A stretch of 64,000 nucleotides of DNA from Gemmatimonadetes bacterium T265. GTDB lineage: Bacteria > Gemmatimonadota > Gemmatimonadetes > Gemmatimonadales > Gemmatimonadaceae. Position 1 is the stretch's first letter; the number at the start of each line of letters is the position of its first letter. Shown here one piece after another: positions 1 to 9,476 of the stretch. The notes beneath the pieces were generated by a model. The model did not search any database, was not told the DNA's origin, and was given only the letters and a program-made list of their open reading frames with translations. The stretch lies in NCBI GenBank assembly GCA_019973575.1, contig BPUI01000004.1:220459-284458 (forward strand). Reading direction: 5' to 3'. The position numbers and the translations under genes were made by a program.

Positions 1-10
1 GACCCCGCCC

Positions 11-1570
11 ATGCACGCGCGAGCGGCAATTCACGTGCAGACCTCGACACGTTCGCGAACGGCCGCGTTGGCGGCGGGCGCCCTCGCCGGTATCGTCGCG
101 GTGCTCGCGCCGTACGCGGCCAGGGCCCAAGCGCCGGCGCGCCCGAGCGGCGCGGTCGCCGACACGCTCCCGCTCGCCCTCGAGGCCGCCGTCCAGCTGG
201 CGACCGGCCGGGGCGAGCAGGTGCGCCTCGCGCGCATCCAGGTCGACATCGCCGAGACGCAGGTCGCGTCCGCGCGCGCCGAGCGGTTCCCGCAGCTCGC
301 CGCGACCCTGGGCTACCAGCGCACGCTGCGGAGCCCCTACGCCGGCGGCCTGAGCGGGCTCAACATCCCGCGCTACGCCCCCGACACCACGGCGTCGCTC
401 GCGCAGCGCGTGCGGTACCTTGAGCAAAACGCGCCCACGGCCCCGTTCTCCGGGATTGGCAGCCTTGCGGGCGGCCTCGGACTCGGCGTGCCGAACACCT
501 ACGGCGTGGAGGTTACCGGGTCGCAGACGCTCTTCAGCGGCGGCCGCACGGCGGCCGGCGTGCGCGCGGCGGAGGCCGGCCGACGGGCGGCCGCGTTCAC
601 GCTCGTCGAGCAGACGGCCGACGCCGAGCAGCAGGTGCGCACGGCGTACTACCAGGCGTCCCTCGCGCGCGATCTCGCGGCGATCGCCGACTCGTCGTAC
701 GCGCAGGCCGACTGGTTCCTGACGTACGAGCGTCAGCTGCGGAGCGCGGGACGCGCGGCCGACCTCGACGTGCTCAAGGCCGAGGTCTCCCGCGACAACC
801 TGCGCCCGCAACAGGTGCAGGCGCGCAACCAGCGCGACGTCGCGCTGCTCACGCTCAAGCAGCTGACCCACATCCCGCTCGCCCAGTCGCTCCGGTTGAC
901 CACCCCCCTCGAGGTGGCGCCGGCCGGCGGCGCGGCCGCGGACGACGCGGACGTCGCGCCTGCGGTGCTGACCGCGCAACGGAGCGCGGTGCGCGCCGCC
1001 GCGTCGCAGGTTGCAGCCGCGGAACAACAGCTCCGGGCCGCCCGCGGCGCACGGCTGCCGAGTGTCGCCGTCCAGTCGAGCTTCGCGCCGACGTGGTACG
1101 CGGGCGACGTCTTCGGGAACGTGAGCGCGCCGCGCACCAACTGGACCGTCGGCTTCGCGGTGCAGGTGCCGCTCTTCCAGGGCGGCCGCCTCCTGGCCGA
1201 CGTGCGCCAGGCGGAGGCACAGCAGGAGCAGTCGCGGCTCCAGCTCTCGCAGCTCGAACGGGCCGTGCAGGTGCAGTACGAGCAGGCCCGCCTCGAGCAG
1301 GCGCGGGCCCGCGCCGAGATCGCGGTGCGGCGGCGCACCGTCGACCAGGCGCGGCGCGCGTATGACCTGACCCTCCTCCGCTTCGAGCAGGGGGCCTCGA
1401 CGCAGCTCGACGTGACGAGCGCGCGCGCCGACCTCCTGCAGGCGCGCACCAACCTCGCCCAGGCCGCCGCGGACTACGCCACCGCGGGCGCGGCGGTCGC
1501 GCGCGCGCTCGCCGGCGTGAGTGCCCCGCCACCGCCCGCCGTGCCGTCGGCCGCCCCGCCTCCGCGTTGA
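11..1570 (+). CDS. TolC-family outer membrane efflux protein
   Basis: Outer-membrane channel of a tripartite drug or solute efflux system. The 519-residue product starts with a basic stretch, a hydrophobic segment and a likely signal-peptidase site near Ala-Arg-Ala/Gln (about residue 39). It then shows the two long alpha-helical, Gln/Ala/Arg-rich repeats typical of the OEP fold (about residues 55-285 and 320-500), rich in heptad-like QARLEQARAR segments. Length fits the TolC family. It is the first gene of an operon with the adaptor (27 bp downstream) and the RND pump. The ATG at 11 is the first available start and no promoter is visible in the 10 preceding bases, so the operon could begin with a gene outside the window. 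The Pro/Ala-rich C-terminus is probably disordered. Substrate cannot be inferred. Confidence 0.93.
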   Translation: MHARAAIHVQTSTRSRTAALAAGALAGIVAVLAPYAARAQAPARPSGAVADTLPLALEAAVQLATGRGEQVRLARIQVDIAETQVASARAERFPQLAATLGYQRTLRSPYAGGLSGLNIPRYAPDTTASLAQRVRYLEQNAPTAPFSGIGSLAGGLGLGVPNTYGVEVTGSQTLFSGGRTAAGVRAAEAGRRAAAFTLVEQTADAEQQVRTAYYQASLARDLAAIADSSYAQADWFLTYERQLRSAGRAADLDVLKAEVSRDNLRPQQVQARNQRDVALLTLKQLTHIPLAQSLRLTTPLEVAPAGGAAADDADVAPAVLTAQRSAVRAAASQVAAAEQQLRAARGARLPSVAVQSSFAPTWYAGDVFGNVSAPRTNWTVGFAVQVPLFQGGRLLADVRQAEAQQEQSRLQLSQLERAVQVQYEQARLEQARARAEIAVRRRTVDQARRAYDLTLLRFEQGASTQLDVTSARADLLQARTNLAQAAADYATAGAAVARALAGVSAPPPPAVPSAAPPPR

Positions 1571-1597
1571 CCTCGCCCCGTGACCAGGACTCTTCCC

Positions 1598-2776
1598 ATG
1601 CCCCGCCCCCGTAGACCCCGGCCGCGCGCCGACGCCGCCATCGTTAGACGCCCCGCGAGGCACGCCGTCCGGATCGTCCCGGCCGCCCTGCTGCTCGCGG
1701 CGGGCGCCTGCCGGAAGCCCGTCCCCGCGCCCGCGGCCGCCGCGGCCGTCGCCGTGCTCGGCCCGCAGGACGTCGCGCGGGCCGCCCGCTTGGCCGTCAG
1801 CCCCGCCGTGGTGCTCACCGGCTCGCTCAACCCGTACCGGACGGCCGAGGTGAAGGCGCAGGTCGCGGGCCTGGTCGGGCAACTGCGGACCGACCGCGGG
1901 CGCCCGGTGCGCCGCGGCGACCTCCTCGCCGTCCTCAGAGCGCAGGGGGTGCAGGGTGAGGCGTCGGGCGCCCGGGCCGCGGTCGACGCGGCGCAGGCCC
2001 AGGTCGCCCTCACGCGCTGGCAACTCGAGTCGGCCCGCCAGCTCTACCAGGCGGGCGCGATGGCGGAGATGAACTTCCGCAACGCGCAGGCGCAGTACGC
2101 GGCCGCGCAGGGCCAGCTCGGCTCCGCGCGGGCGCAGGCCGCGGGGGCGAACGAGGCGGAAACCTACACGCGCGTCGAGGCGCCGCTGACGGGCGTGGTG
2201 AGCGCGCGGATGACGAACCAGGGCGAGGCGGTATCCCCCGGGCAGCAGCTCTTCACCGTGGTGAACGCCGACACCCTGGAGCTCGCCGGGCAGATCCCGG
2301 TGCGGGCGGCCGGGCAGGTACGCGTGGGCCAGGTGGCGATCTTCTCGCTCGACGCCTACCCCGGGCAGAAGTTCAGTGGCCGCGTCGCGCGCGTCGACCC
2401 CACCGTCGACCCGGGCACGCGCCGCGTGGGCGCGTCGCTCTACCTGCCGAACCCCGGCCACCGCATCGTCGGCGGGCAGTACGTGACCGGCGAGATCGTG
2501 AGCGGCGCCCCCGCCGAGGACGCGGTGGTCGTGCCGCAGGCCGCGGTGCGCGGCGGCGGCGACTCGGTGTACGTGTTCGTGATCGAGCAGGGCGCACTCG
2601 CGCGCCGAGCCGTGTCGCTCGGCGCGCGCGACGACGGGCGCGGCGTGGTGGCCGTCCGGTCGGGCGTCCGCGAGGGCGAGTCGGTGATCGTCTCGCCGGC
2701 CACCGACCTCGCCGCGGGCACCCGGGTCCGCGTCGCGAACGTCGGGCCCGCGGTCGCGGCGCGGGAGGGGAAGTAG
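1598..2776 (+). CDS. RND efflux periplasmic adaptor (membrane fusion lipoprotein)
   Basis: Periplasmic adaptor linking the inner-membrane RND pump to the TolC channel. From the ATG at 1598 the product is 392 residues. An in-frame GTG at 1580 would add six residues, but the ATG puts the signal peptide at the normal place. The hydrophobic AALLLAAGAC stretch is a plausible lipobox, suggesting lipid anchoring at Cys. After it come a lipoyl-like half (AEVKAQVAGLVGQL), an alpha-helical hairpin rich in Ala/Gln, the second lipoyl half (RVEAPLTGVVSARM), a beta-barrel and a membrane-proximal domain (VVVPQAAVRGG). This is the HlyD_D23/RND-MFP layout at usual length. It lies between the TolC and pump genes with only one base before the pump ATG, so co-translation is likely. 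Confidence 0.93.
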   Translation: MPRPRRPRPRADAAIVRRPARHAVRIVPAALLLAAGACRKPVPAPAAAAAVAVLGPQDVARAARLAVSPAVVLTGSLNPYRTAEVKAQVAGLVGQLRTDRGRPVRRGDLLAVLRAQGVQGEASGARAAVDAAQAQVALTRWQLESARQLYQAGAMAEMNFRNAQAQYAAAQGQLGSARAQAAGANEAETYTRVEAPLTGVVSARMTNQGEAVSPGQQLFTVVNADTLELAGQIPVRAAGQVRVGQVAIFSLDAYPGQKFSGRVARVDPTVDPGTRRVGASLYLPNPGHRIVGGQYVTGEIVSGAPAEDAVVVPQAAVRGGGDSVYVFVIEQGALARRAVSLGARDDGRGVVAVRSGVREGESVIVSPATDLAAGTRVRVANVGPAVAAREGK

Positions 2777-2777
2777 C

Positions 2778-5700
2778 ATGGCCGGCCCGACGACCCCCGC
2801 GCACGACGCGCCTAACGCCGGGAGCGGCGGGCTGCCCGCCCTCGCCATCCGCCGCCCGGTGTTCACGGCGATGGTGATGCTCGGCCTGGTGGTGCTCGGC
2901 CTCTTCGGCTACAGCAAGCTCCCCATCGACCAGTTCCCCAACGTCGACATCCCCGTCGTCACCGTCCAGACCACCTACACCGGGGCCAGCCCGGAGACGA
3001 TGGAGCGCGACGTCTCGAAGCGGATGGAGGAGGCGTTCAACCCCATCCAGGGCGTCGACAAGATCACGTCCACCTCGCTCGAGGGCGCCTCGCAGGTGGT
3101 CGTGAAATTCAAGCTCGGGCGCGACGTGGACCAGGCCGCGGCCGACGTGCGCGCCAAGCTCGAGACCATCCGGCGCGACCTGCCGGCCGACATCGACCCG
3201 CCGGTCGTCCAGAAGTATGACCCGTCCGACCAGCCGATCGTCTCGCTGGCCCTGTCCTCAACCCGGATCCCGCTCGGGCAGCTCACGACGCTGGCCGACG
3301 AGACCGTGCGGCGCCGCATCGAGAGCGTGCCCGGCGTGGGGAACGTGCAGCTCGCCGGCGGGCTCGCGCGCGAGGTGCGCGTCTACCTCCTCCCCGACCA
3401 GCTCCAGGCGTTAGGCGTCGGCGTCGCGGACGTGATGCGCGCGCTGAAGGCGCAGAACCAGGACGTGCCGGCCGGGCGCGTCGAGCGCGGCGCGTCCGAG
3501 CAGCTCGTGCGCATCACGGGGCGCATCATCGACCCGCGGCAGTTCGCGCGCGTGATCGTCGCCACGCGCGACGGCACCCCGGTGCGGCTGGGGCAGGTGG
3601 CCCGCGTCGAGGACGCCACCGAAGACGAGCGCTCGCTCGCGCTCGTGAGCGGACGGCGCGCCGTGTCGCTCGACGTCACCAAGGTGGCCGGCGGCAACAC
3701 CGTCGCCACGGCCGACGGGATCACGGCGGCCGTCGCGGACCTCCGGCGGACTCTCCCCGCGGGCGCCGAGATCCAGATCGTGCGCGACAACTCGGTGCGG
3801 ATCCGCGAGTCCGTCGATTCGGTGATCCACGAACTGCTCGAGGGTGCCGCGCTCACGATCGTCATCGTGCTGCTCTTCCTCAACAACTGGAAGGCGACGT
3901 TGGTCACCGCGCTCGCGCTTCCGGTGTCGGTGATCTCGTCGTTCATCCTGATGAACGCACTCGGCTTCACGCTCAACGTCCTCACGCTCATGGCGCTGTC
4001 GCTCTCGATCGGCATGTTGATCGACGACGCGATCGTGGTTGTGGAGAACATCGTGCGGCACCGGGAGCGCGGGGCCGACGCGCCGACCGCGGCGCGCGAG
4101 GGGACGGCGGAAATCTTCTTCGCCGTGCTCGCCACCACGCTCTCGATCGTCGCGGTGTTCATCCCCGTCGCGTTCATGGGCGGCATCGTCGGCCGGTTCT
4201 TCTACCAGTTCGGCCTCACGGTGGCGTGGGCGGTGCTTGTGTCGCTGTTCGTCTCGTTCACCCTCACGCCGATGCTCTCGGCCCACTGGGGCGTGAGCGC
4301 GCACGACCCTGCGGCCGCCGGCGGCAACCCGCTCACGCGCGGCATCTCGGCCTTCAACCGCTGGTTCGACCGCGTCGCGGGCCACTACCAGGGCGTTATC
4401 GGGTGGGCGCTCGCGCACCGGAAGATCACAATGGGGGTCGCGGCCGCCGCGCTGGCCGGCGCGGTCGCGCTCTTCCCGCTCATCGGCGGCGGCTTCCTGC
4501 CGACCGACGACACCTCGCAGTTCGAGGTGCAGTTCCAGACCCCGGAGGGGTCGAGCCTCACGTACACGCGCGGCAAGGCCGAGCAGATCGGCGCGGCGCT
4601 TCGGGCGCTCCCCGAGGTGAAATACACGTACACCACGATCGGTGCCGGCCCGACCGGCGCCGTCACCAAGGGCGACATGCTCGTCCAACTGGTGCCGGAG
4701 TCCCGGCGGAAGCGGTCGCAGCAGGACCTCATGGCGGAAGCGCGCCGGGTCGTCGGGCCGATGGTCGGCGTCGACGTTGCGGTGCTCGACGAGGGTACCG
4801 TCGGCGGGCCGGCCTCCCCGCTCCAGACGGAGATCCGCGGCCCCGACGTGGCCGTGTTGCAGCGCCTCGCGCAGGAGATGACCGTCGCGATGCGCGCGAT
4901 GCCCGGAGTCGTCGACGTGCAGTCCTCGCTCGGCGACCCGCGTCCGGAGTACCGCATCGACGTGAACCGCGACGTGGCGAACGCCGTCGGGCTCGACCTC
5001 GGGCAGATCGCCAACACCGTGCGTCCCGTGCTCGCGGGCCAGAAGGCGACCACGTGGCAGGACCCCTCGGGCGAGTCGCGGGACGTCGTGGTGCAGGTGG
5101 CGCCGGAGCAGCGCACCTCGGTGCAGAACGTCGAGCAGATCCCGCTCGCCACGGGGCGCACCGACGCCGCCGGGCACGCGATCACCGTCCCGCTCGGGGA
5201 AGTGGCGACGGTGCAGCACGGTACCGCGCCGGCCGAGATCGACCGCGAGCGCCTCGAGCGCGTCGCCACCGTGTCGGGCGGGACGGTCGCGGGCTACTCC
5301 GTCTCGGAGGCGTCGGCCGCGATCCGCGCGCACGCCGCGCGCATGCAGCTGCCGGCCGGCTACACCGTCACGCTCGGCGGCGAGACCGAGAACCTCGAGG
5401 AGACCACGGGCTACGTGCTGCAGGCGATCGCGCTCGCCGTGGTCCTCATCTTCCTCATCCTCGCCTCGCAGTTCGAGTCGGTGACGCAGCCGCTCGCGGT
5501 CATGCTCGCGCTCCCGCTGTCGCTCGTCGGCGTGCTCCTCGCGCTCCTCGTCACGCGCGACACGCTCAACATGATGTCGATGATCGGCGTGATCCTGCTC
5601 TTCGGGCTCGTGACGAAGAACGCGATCCTGCTCGTCGACCACGCGAACGAGGGGCGCGCGCGCGGCGAGGAGCGGGGGGCGGCGCTGGTCGGCGCGGGGG

Positions 5701-5996
5701 CGGCGCGCCTGCGCCCGATCCTGATGACCACCCTGGCGATGATCTTCGGCATGCTGCCGATCGCGCTCGCGTTAGGCGAGGGCGGCGGGTTCCGCGCCCC
5801 GATGGCGAGGGCCGTCATCGGCGGCCTGATCACGTCGACGCTGCTCACGCTGGTCGTCGTCCCGGTGGCGTACACGTACTTCGACGACCTCGGCGCGTGG
5901 TCGGGGCGTCGGGCCGGCGGCCGGCGCCGCGGGCGCGCGGCGTCGGCGCCGCGGGCGGTCCCGCAACTGCTGCCCCAGCCCGTCGCCGGCGACTGA
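2778..5996 (+). CDS. RND efflux permease (AcrB/HAE1-type)
   Basis: Inner-membrane proton-driven pump. The 1072-residue length and internal duplication match the AcrB/MdtB superfamily: TM1 follows the IRRPVFTAM motif, a first large porter domain ends near residue 340, TM2-6 contain the proton-relay Asp pair (Asp416-Asp417 in GMLIDDAIVVVEN), then a second porter domain and TM8-12 with the conserved Lys of VTKNAILLVD. Everything needed for function appears intact. The basic C-terminal tail (GRRAGGRRRGRAAS) is an ordinary extension. It closes the TolC-adaptor-pump operon. Similarity to MdtB/MdtC or hydrophobe pumps is general, and substrate is unknown. Confidence 0.95.
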   Translation: MAGPTTPAHDAPNAGSGGLPALAIRRPVFTAMVMLGLVVLGLFGYSKLPIDQFPNVDIPVVTVQTTYTGASPETMERDVSKRMEEAFNPIQGVDKITSTSLEGASQVVVKFKLGRDVDQAAADVRAKLETIRRDLPADIDPPVVQKYDPSDQPIVSLALSSTRIPLGQLTTLADETVRRRIESVPGVGNVQLAGGLAREVRVYLLPDQLQALGVGVADVMRALKAQNQDVPAGRVERGASEQLVRITGRIIDPRQFARVIVATRDGTPVRLGQVARVEDATEDERSLALVSGRRAVSLDVTKVAGGNTVATADGITAAVADLRRTLPAGAEIQIVRDNSVRIRESVDSVIHELLEGAALTIVIVLLFLNNWKATLVTALALPVSVISSFILMNALGFTLNVLTLMALSLSIGMLIDDAIVVVENIVRHRERGADAPTAAREGTAEIFFAVLATTLSIVAVFIPVAFMGGIVGRFFYQFGLTVAWAVLVSLFVSFTLTPMLSAHWGVSAHDPAAAGGNPLTRGISAFNRWFDRVAGHYQGVIGWALAHRKITMGVAAAALAGAVALFPLIGGGFLPTDDTSQFEVQFQTPEGSSLTYTRGKAEQIGAALRALPEVKYTYTTIGAGPTGAVTKGDMLVQLVPESRRKRSQQDLMAEARRVVGPMVGVDVAVLDEGTVGGPASPLQTEIRGPDVAVLQRLAQEMTVAMRAMPGVVDVQSSLGDPRPEYRIDVNRDVANAVGLDLGQIANTVRPVLAGQKATTWQDPSGESRDVVVQVAPEQRTSVQNVEQIPLATGRTDAAGHAITVPLGEVATVQHGTAPAEIDRERLERVATVSGGTVAGYSVSEASAAIRAHAARMQLPAGYTVTLGGETENLEETTGYVLQAIALAVVLIFLILASQFESVTQPLAVMLALPLSLVGVLLALLVTRDTLNMMSMIGVILLFGLVTKNAILLVDHANEGRARGEERGAALVGAGAARLRPILMTTLAMIFGMLPIALALGEGGGFRAPMARAVIGGLITSTLLTLVVVPVAYTYFDDLGAWSGRRAGGRRRGRAASAPRAVPQLLPQPVAGD

Positions 5997-6065
5997 GCCG
6001 CGGCGTCGAGGCCCCGGCCTCGTACGGCGCTCGGCGGTCCACCTTCTCCTCGGAGACAGCAACGC

Positions 6066-6842
6066 GTGTTCGGTACCGCCCAGAGTGTGGCCGCCGTGGC
6101 GACGAGCGTCGCGCTGGCCGTCTGCCTGCTGCTCGTCGCGCGGAGGGTGCGCGGTCCGAGCGCCGGGCGCGCCGCGAGCGACGCCGCCGGGTGGCACGTG
6201 GGCCTCATCGGCACCAGTTACGCGGTGATCGTCGCCTTCATGCTGGCGCAGGTGTGGACCTCCTTCGGCGCCGCCGCGCAGAACGCGGCGATCGAAGCCA
6301 CCTCCCTCGCGAGCCTGTTTCGCGTGGCCGAGGGTCTGCCGGCCGCGGAGCGGCGTCAGCTCCAATCGTTGTGCCGCGAGTACGCGACCGTCGCGATCAC
6401 GAAGGAGTGGCCCGCGATGACGCACGACAGCCTGAGCCCGGCGGGGTTCCCGGTCGTGCAGCAGATGTGGACGACGCTGCTCCGGACCGACGTCCGGCCG
6501 GGCCTGGAGCAGACCAGCCTCCAGCAGGCGATCGAGACGCTCACCCGCATGACCGAGCACCGGCGCATCCGCCAGCTGCAGAGCCGGTCGCGGATCCCCG
6601 CGATCCTCTGGACCATCCTGATCGTCGGCGGGGTCGCCACCATCGTCGCGTCGTGCACCTACGCGGTCGACGACTTGCGCCTGAGCGCGTTCCAGGTGGT
6701 CACGCTGTCGCTGCTCATTGCGCTGATGCTGGTCGCGATCGCGGACATCGACCGGCCGTTCGACGGCCCGGTGCACGTGAGCGCGGAGGGGTTCGAGGCC
6801 GCCCGGGCCACGTTCGACCAGCTGATTTCAACGTCGAGGTGA
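6066..6842 (+). CDS. DUF4239 (bestrophin-like) membrane protein
   Basis: Predicted integral membrane protein of 258 residues resembling the DUF4239/bestrophin-like family. Visible features are an N-terminal TM (about 5-25), a second TM around GLIGTSYAVIVAFMLAQVW (about 45-65), a central soluble helical part containing the family-typical LPAAERRQL...CREYA region, and two C-terminal TMs (about 180-200 and 210-228). GTG at 6066 is used as start because no ATG precedes the first TM, and a GGAG-like purine run lies about 10 bases upstream. It follows the RND operon after 69 bases and may be cotranscribed, but no functional link is known. Biological role of the family is not established. Confidence 0.75.
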   Translation: MFGTAQSVAAVATSVALAVCLLLVARRVRGPSAGRAASDAAGWHVGLIGTSYAVIVAFMLAQVWTSFGAAAQNAAIEATSLASLFRVAEGLPAAERRQLQSLCREYATVAITKEWPAMTHDSLSPAGFPVVQQMWTTLLRTDVRPGLEQTSLQQAIETLTRMTEHRRIRQLQSRSRIPAILWTILIVGGVATIVASCTYAVDDLRLSAFQVVTLSLLIALMLVAIADIDRPFDGPVHVSAEGFEAARATFDQLISTSR

Positions 6843-6922
6843 CGGCGGCGTTGCGCGTACCCCTTCCGTACCGGGCGTGAAGCCATGGGGGGCGCCACCT
6901 GCCTGGACCCGCGCCCCGGGTG

Positions 6923-6957
6923 CGCACATGAAGGTCCCACGGTCGGTTTCACGGGTG
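6923..6957 (+). promoter_or_regulatory. Conserved upstream element, copy A
   Basis: This is the most diverged copy of an element found six times in the window. In gene orientation it reads GAAGGTCCCACGG, four variable bases, TTTCACGGGTGATG. It lies about 95 bases before the GH31 start at 7053. It can also be read as the start of a 44-codon ORF (ATG at 6928) that overlaps the GH31 start. Function unknown. Confidence 0.45.
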
Positions 6958-7052
6958 ATGGAGTGGCGGCGCTTCCGTCCGAGGCGGCCGGTCGACCCCG
7001 TGCCCGCATGCACGCGGCGGGACGTGCCCAACCTCAACTCTATGGTGCTGTC

Positions 7053-9263
7053 ATGGACATGACCGGTGCTGATATCGATGTGACGACCGACCGTCAGAAC
7101 GTCGTCGCCCTCGGTACCTCGGACTCGGTCGGCGTGCGCGAGGCGTATCCTGTCGGCGAGTTCATCGTCTGGCGCGACCGCGGGACCCTCGCGGTCGCGC
7201 ACCGCGAGAGCCCGGACCGGCTGCTCTGGGAGGGGGCCCGCGACGGCAACTTCCTCGTCGCCGAGCAGGCCACGGCCGCCGTCCGCGCCTTCGGCACGCC
7301 GGAAGGGTCTTTCACGATTACCGACGCGGTGTCGGCGACATACGCCCGGCCGACGATCGACCACGTCGAGCTCGCGCCGAACCGCGCCACGGTGTCCGGA
7401 CGGCTCACGGGACCGTCGGGCGGCGTGGCCTACGAACTCGCCTTCGAGACCGCCGCCGCGGACACGCTGCGCTTCGTCGCCCGAGTCCGGGCGCCCGACG
7501 GCTCCCCGATCAACCGCGTCCGCCTGCGGATCGCGTCGACCCGCGACGAGGCGTTCTTCGGCTTCGGCCAGCAGCTGACCTACTTCGACCAGAAGGGGAA
7601 GGTGCTCCCCATCCTCGTGCAGGAGCACGGCGTCGGGCGCGGCCTGCCGGTCGTCACGCAGCTCGTCGACCTCGCCGCCAACGGCGGCGGGCGGAACCCG
7701 TACGTGACCGAGGCCCCGGCGCCGCACTTCATCTCGAGTCGGCTGCGCTCGCTGTGCCTGGAGAACACCGAGTACAGCGTGTTCGACCTCCGGCACGCGG
7801 ACCACGTCGACATCAAAGTGTGGTCCGCCGCGATGACCGGCCGGATCTTCTACGGCCGGACCCCGCTCGACCTGATCGAGGCCTACACGGCGTACGCGGG
7901 CCGGATGCGCGCGCTGCCCGACTGGGTCCACAACGGCGTCATCGCCGCGGTGCAAGGCGGCACGGACATCGTGCGCGGCAAGCTCGAGACGCTGCGCAGC
8001 GCGGGCGTTCCGCTCGCCGGCCTCTGGATCCAGGACTGGACCGGGGTCCGGGTCACTTCGGCCGGCGCGCAGCTCTGGTGGGACTGGAAGCTCGACGAGT
8101 CGTTCTACCACGACTGGCGGCGGCTCGTGTCCGACCTGGAAGGGCAGGGCGCGCGCATGCTCCTCTACGTCAACCCGTTCCTCAGCACGGAGCCGGACCA
8201 CGACGCGCTATACCGCGAGGGCGGCCGCGACGGGTACCTCGTCGAAAAGGCCGACGGGACGCCGTACCTGATCAAGAACACGAACTTCGCCGCCGCCCTG
8301 ATCGACCTCAGCAACCCCGAGACGCGCACCTGGATCAAGGCGGTCATCAGGCGCGAGATGATTGACAAGGCCGGCGCGTCCGGGTGGATGGCCGACTTCG
8401 GCGAGGCGCTCCCGTTCGACGCGAAGCTGCACGACGGCGACCCGGCCGTCTACCACAACCGCTTCACGGAGGAGTGGGCGCGGGTGAACCGTGAGGTGAT
8501 CGAGGAGGCCGGGCGCGGGGACGACGCCGTATGCTTCCACCGCTCGGGCTTCACCCAGAGCCCGGGCGCCGCGACCCTGTTCTGGCTCGGCGACCAGCTG
8601 CAGTCCTGGGACGAGTACGACGGGATCAAGACCGCCGTCGTCGGGCTGCTCTCGGGGGGCGTTTCGGGCTTCAGCCTGGTCCACAGCGACACGGGCGGCT
8701 ACGTCGTGCTCAAGCTCGCGCTGGCGGGCCGCGCCGTCCCGGTTTTCGCGCGCACGCCCGAACTGCTCATGCGCTGGATGGAGCTGAACGCTTTCACCGC
8801 GGCGTTCCGCACGCACGAGGGGCTCGACCCGGCATTATCGGCGCAGTTCGACACGAACACCGAGACGCTCGCGCACCTGGTGCGCTTCGCGAAGGTCTAC
8901 CAGGGACTCGCGCCCTACCGGAAGCGCCTCGTCGCGGACGCGGCCGCGCGCGGCCACCCGGTCGTTCGGCACCCATTCCTGCACTACCCCGACGACCCGA
9001 ACACCCTCGCGTTGCGCTACCAGTTCCTGCTCGGCCCCGACCTCCTCGTCGCGCCGGTGCTGGACAAGGGCGCCGACGCGGTCGACGTCTACTTCCCCGC
9101 GGGTAGCGCCTGGACAGATCTCTGGACGGGCATCGACGCGGGCCAAGCGGGAAGCTGGGTGCGCATGCCCGCGCCGCTGTCCAGACCCGCCGTGTTCGTC
9201 CGCAAGGGCGCCTCATCCGCCACCGAAATCCTCGATGGGTTGCGGCACGTCGGGGTGTTGTGA
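7053..9263 (+). CDS. GH31 glycosidase, YihQ-like
   Basis: Retaining alpha-glycosidase of family GH31, 736 residues from ATG 7053 (a second ATG at 7059 is equally possible; the open frame extends upstream to 6885 but that part matches a conserved leader). An N-terminal beta-sandwich is followed by the catalytic barrel. The nucleophile is Asp448 in GWMADFGEALPFD and the acid/base Asp514 in FWLGDQ. By eye it aligns along its length with E. coli YihQ (sulfoquinovosidase), including QDW (Gln327), the SDTGGY segment and RTHEG. The residue equivalent to the sulfonate-binding Arg301 of YihQ appears to be Gln340, while the Trp304 equivalent (Trp343) is kept, so the natural substrate may be a different alpha-glycoside. 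No signal peptide is seen, so it is probably cytoplasmic. A duplicate of its 5' end lies at 15123-15392. Confidence 0.9.
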   Translation: MDMTGADIDVTTDRQNVVALGTSDSVGVREAYPVGEFIVWRDRGTLAVAHRESPDRLLWEGARDGNFLVAEQATAAVRAFGTPEGSFTITDAVSATYARPTIDHVELAPNRATVSGRLTGPSGGVAYELAFETAAADTLRFVARVRAPDGSPINRVRLRIASTRDEAFFGFGQQLTYFDQKGKVLPILVQEHGVGRGLPVVTQLVDLAANGGGRNPYVTEAPAPHFISSRLRSLCLENTEYSVFDLRHADHVDIKVWSAAMTGRIFYGRTPLDLIEAYTAYAGRMRALPDWVHNGVIAAVQGGTDIVRGKLETLRSAGVPLAGLWIQDWTGVRVTSAGAQLWWDWKLDESFYHDWRRLVSDLEGQGARMLLYVNPFLSTEPDHDALYREGGRDGYLVEKADGTPYLIKNTNFAAALIDLSNPETRTWIKAVIRREMIDKAGASGWMADFGEALPFDAKLHDGDPAVYHNRFTEEWARVNREVIEEAGRGDDAVCFHRSGFTQSPGAATLFWLGDQLQSWDEYDGIKTAVVGLLSGGVSGFSLVHSDTGGYVVLKLALAGRAVPVFARTPELLMRWMELNAFTAAFRTHEGLDPALSAQFDTNTETLAHLVRFAKVYQGLAPYRKRLVADAAARGHPVVRHPFLHYPDDPNTLALRYQFLLGPDLLVAPVLDKGADAVDVYFPAGSAWTDLWTGIDAGQAGSWVRMPAPLSRPAVFVRKGASSATEILDGLRHVGVL

Positions 9264-9476
9264 CCGCGGCAATCGAGATGAACACGAGCCAAGTGGAGGA
9301 GCCAAGTGGAGGCCCGCCATGCAGAACCTGTCGACGGGTCGCTCGTGGTGGACCGGCGCACTGATTCGCGTGCAGGTCGCCGGCCCTGACGTCTGGGCCG
9401 GCTTCACGAATCGCGCGCCTCCGCGCGACGATGACCTGAGGTCAGTGGGACGGACGAGCGATCGAGGGCGACCCGC

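Noticed and set aside
3411..5642. Long minus-strand open frame (743 codons) opposite the RND pump
   Set aside because: Shadow of the strongly GC3-biased pump gene. The translation is Arg/His/Asp-rich and the pump frame has clear motifs.
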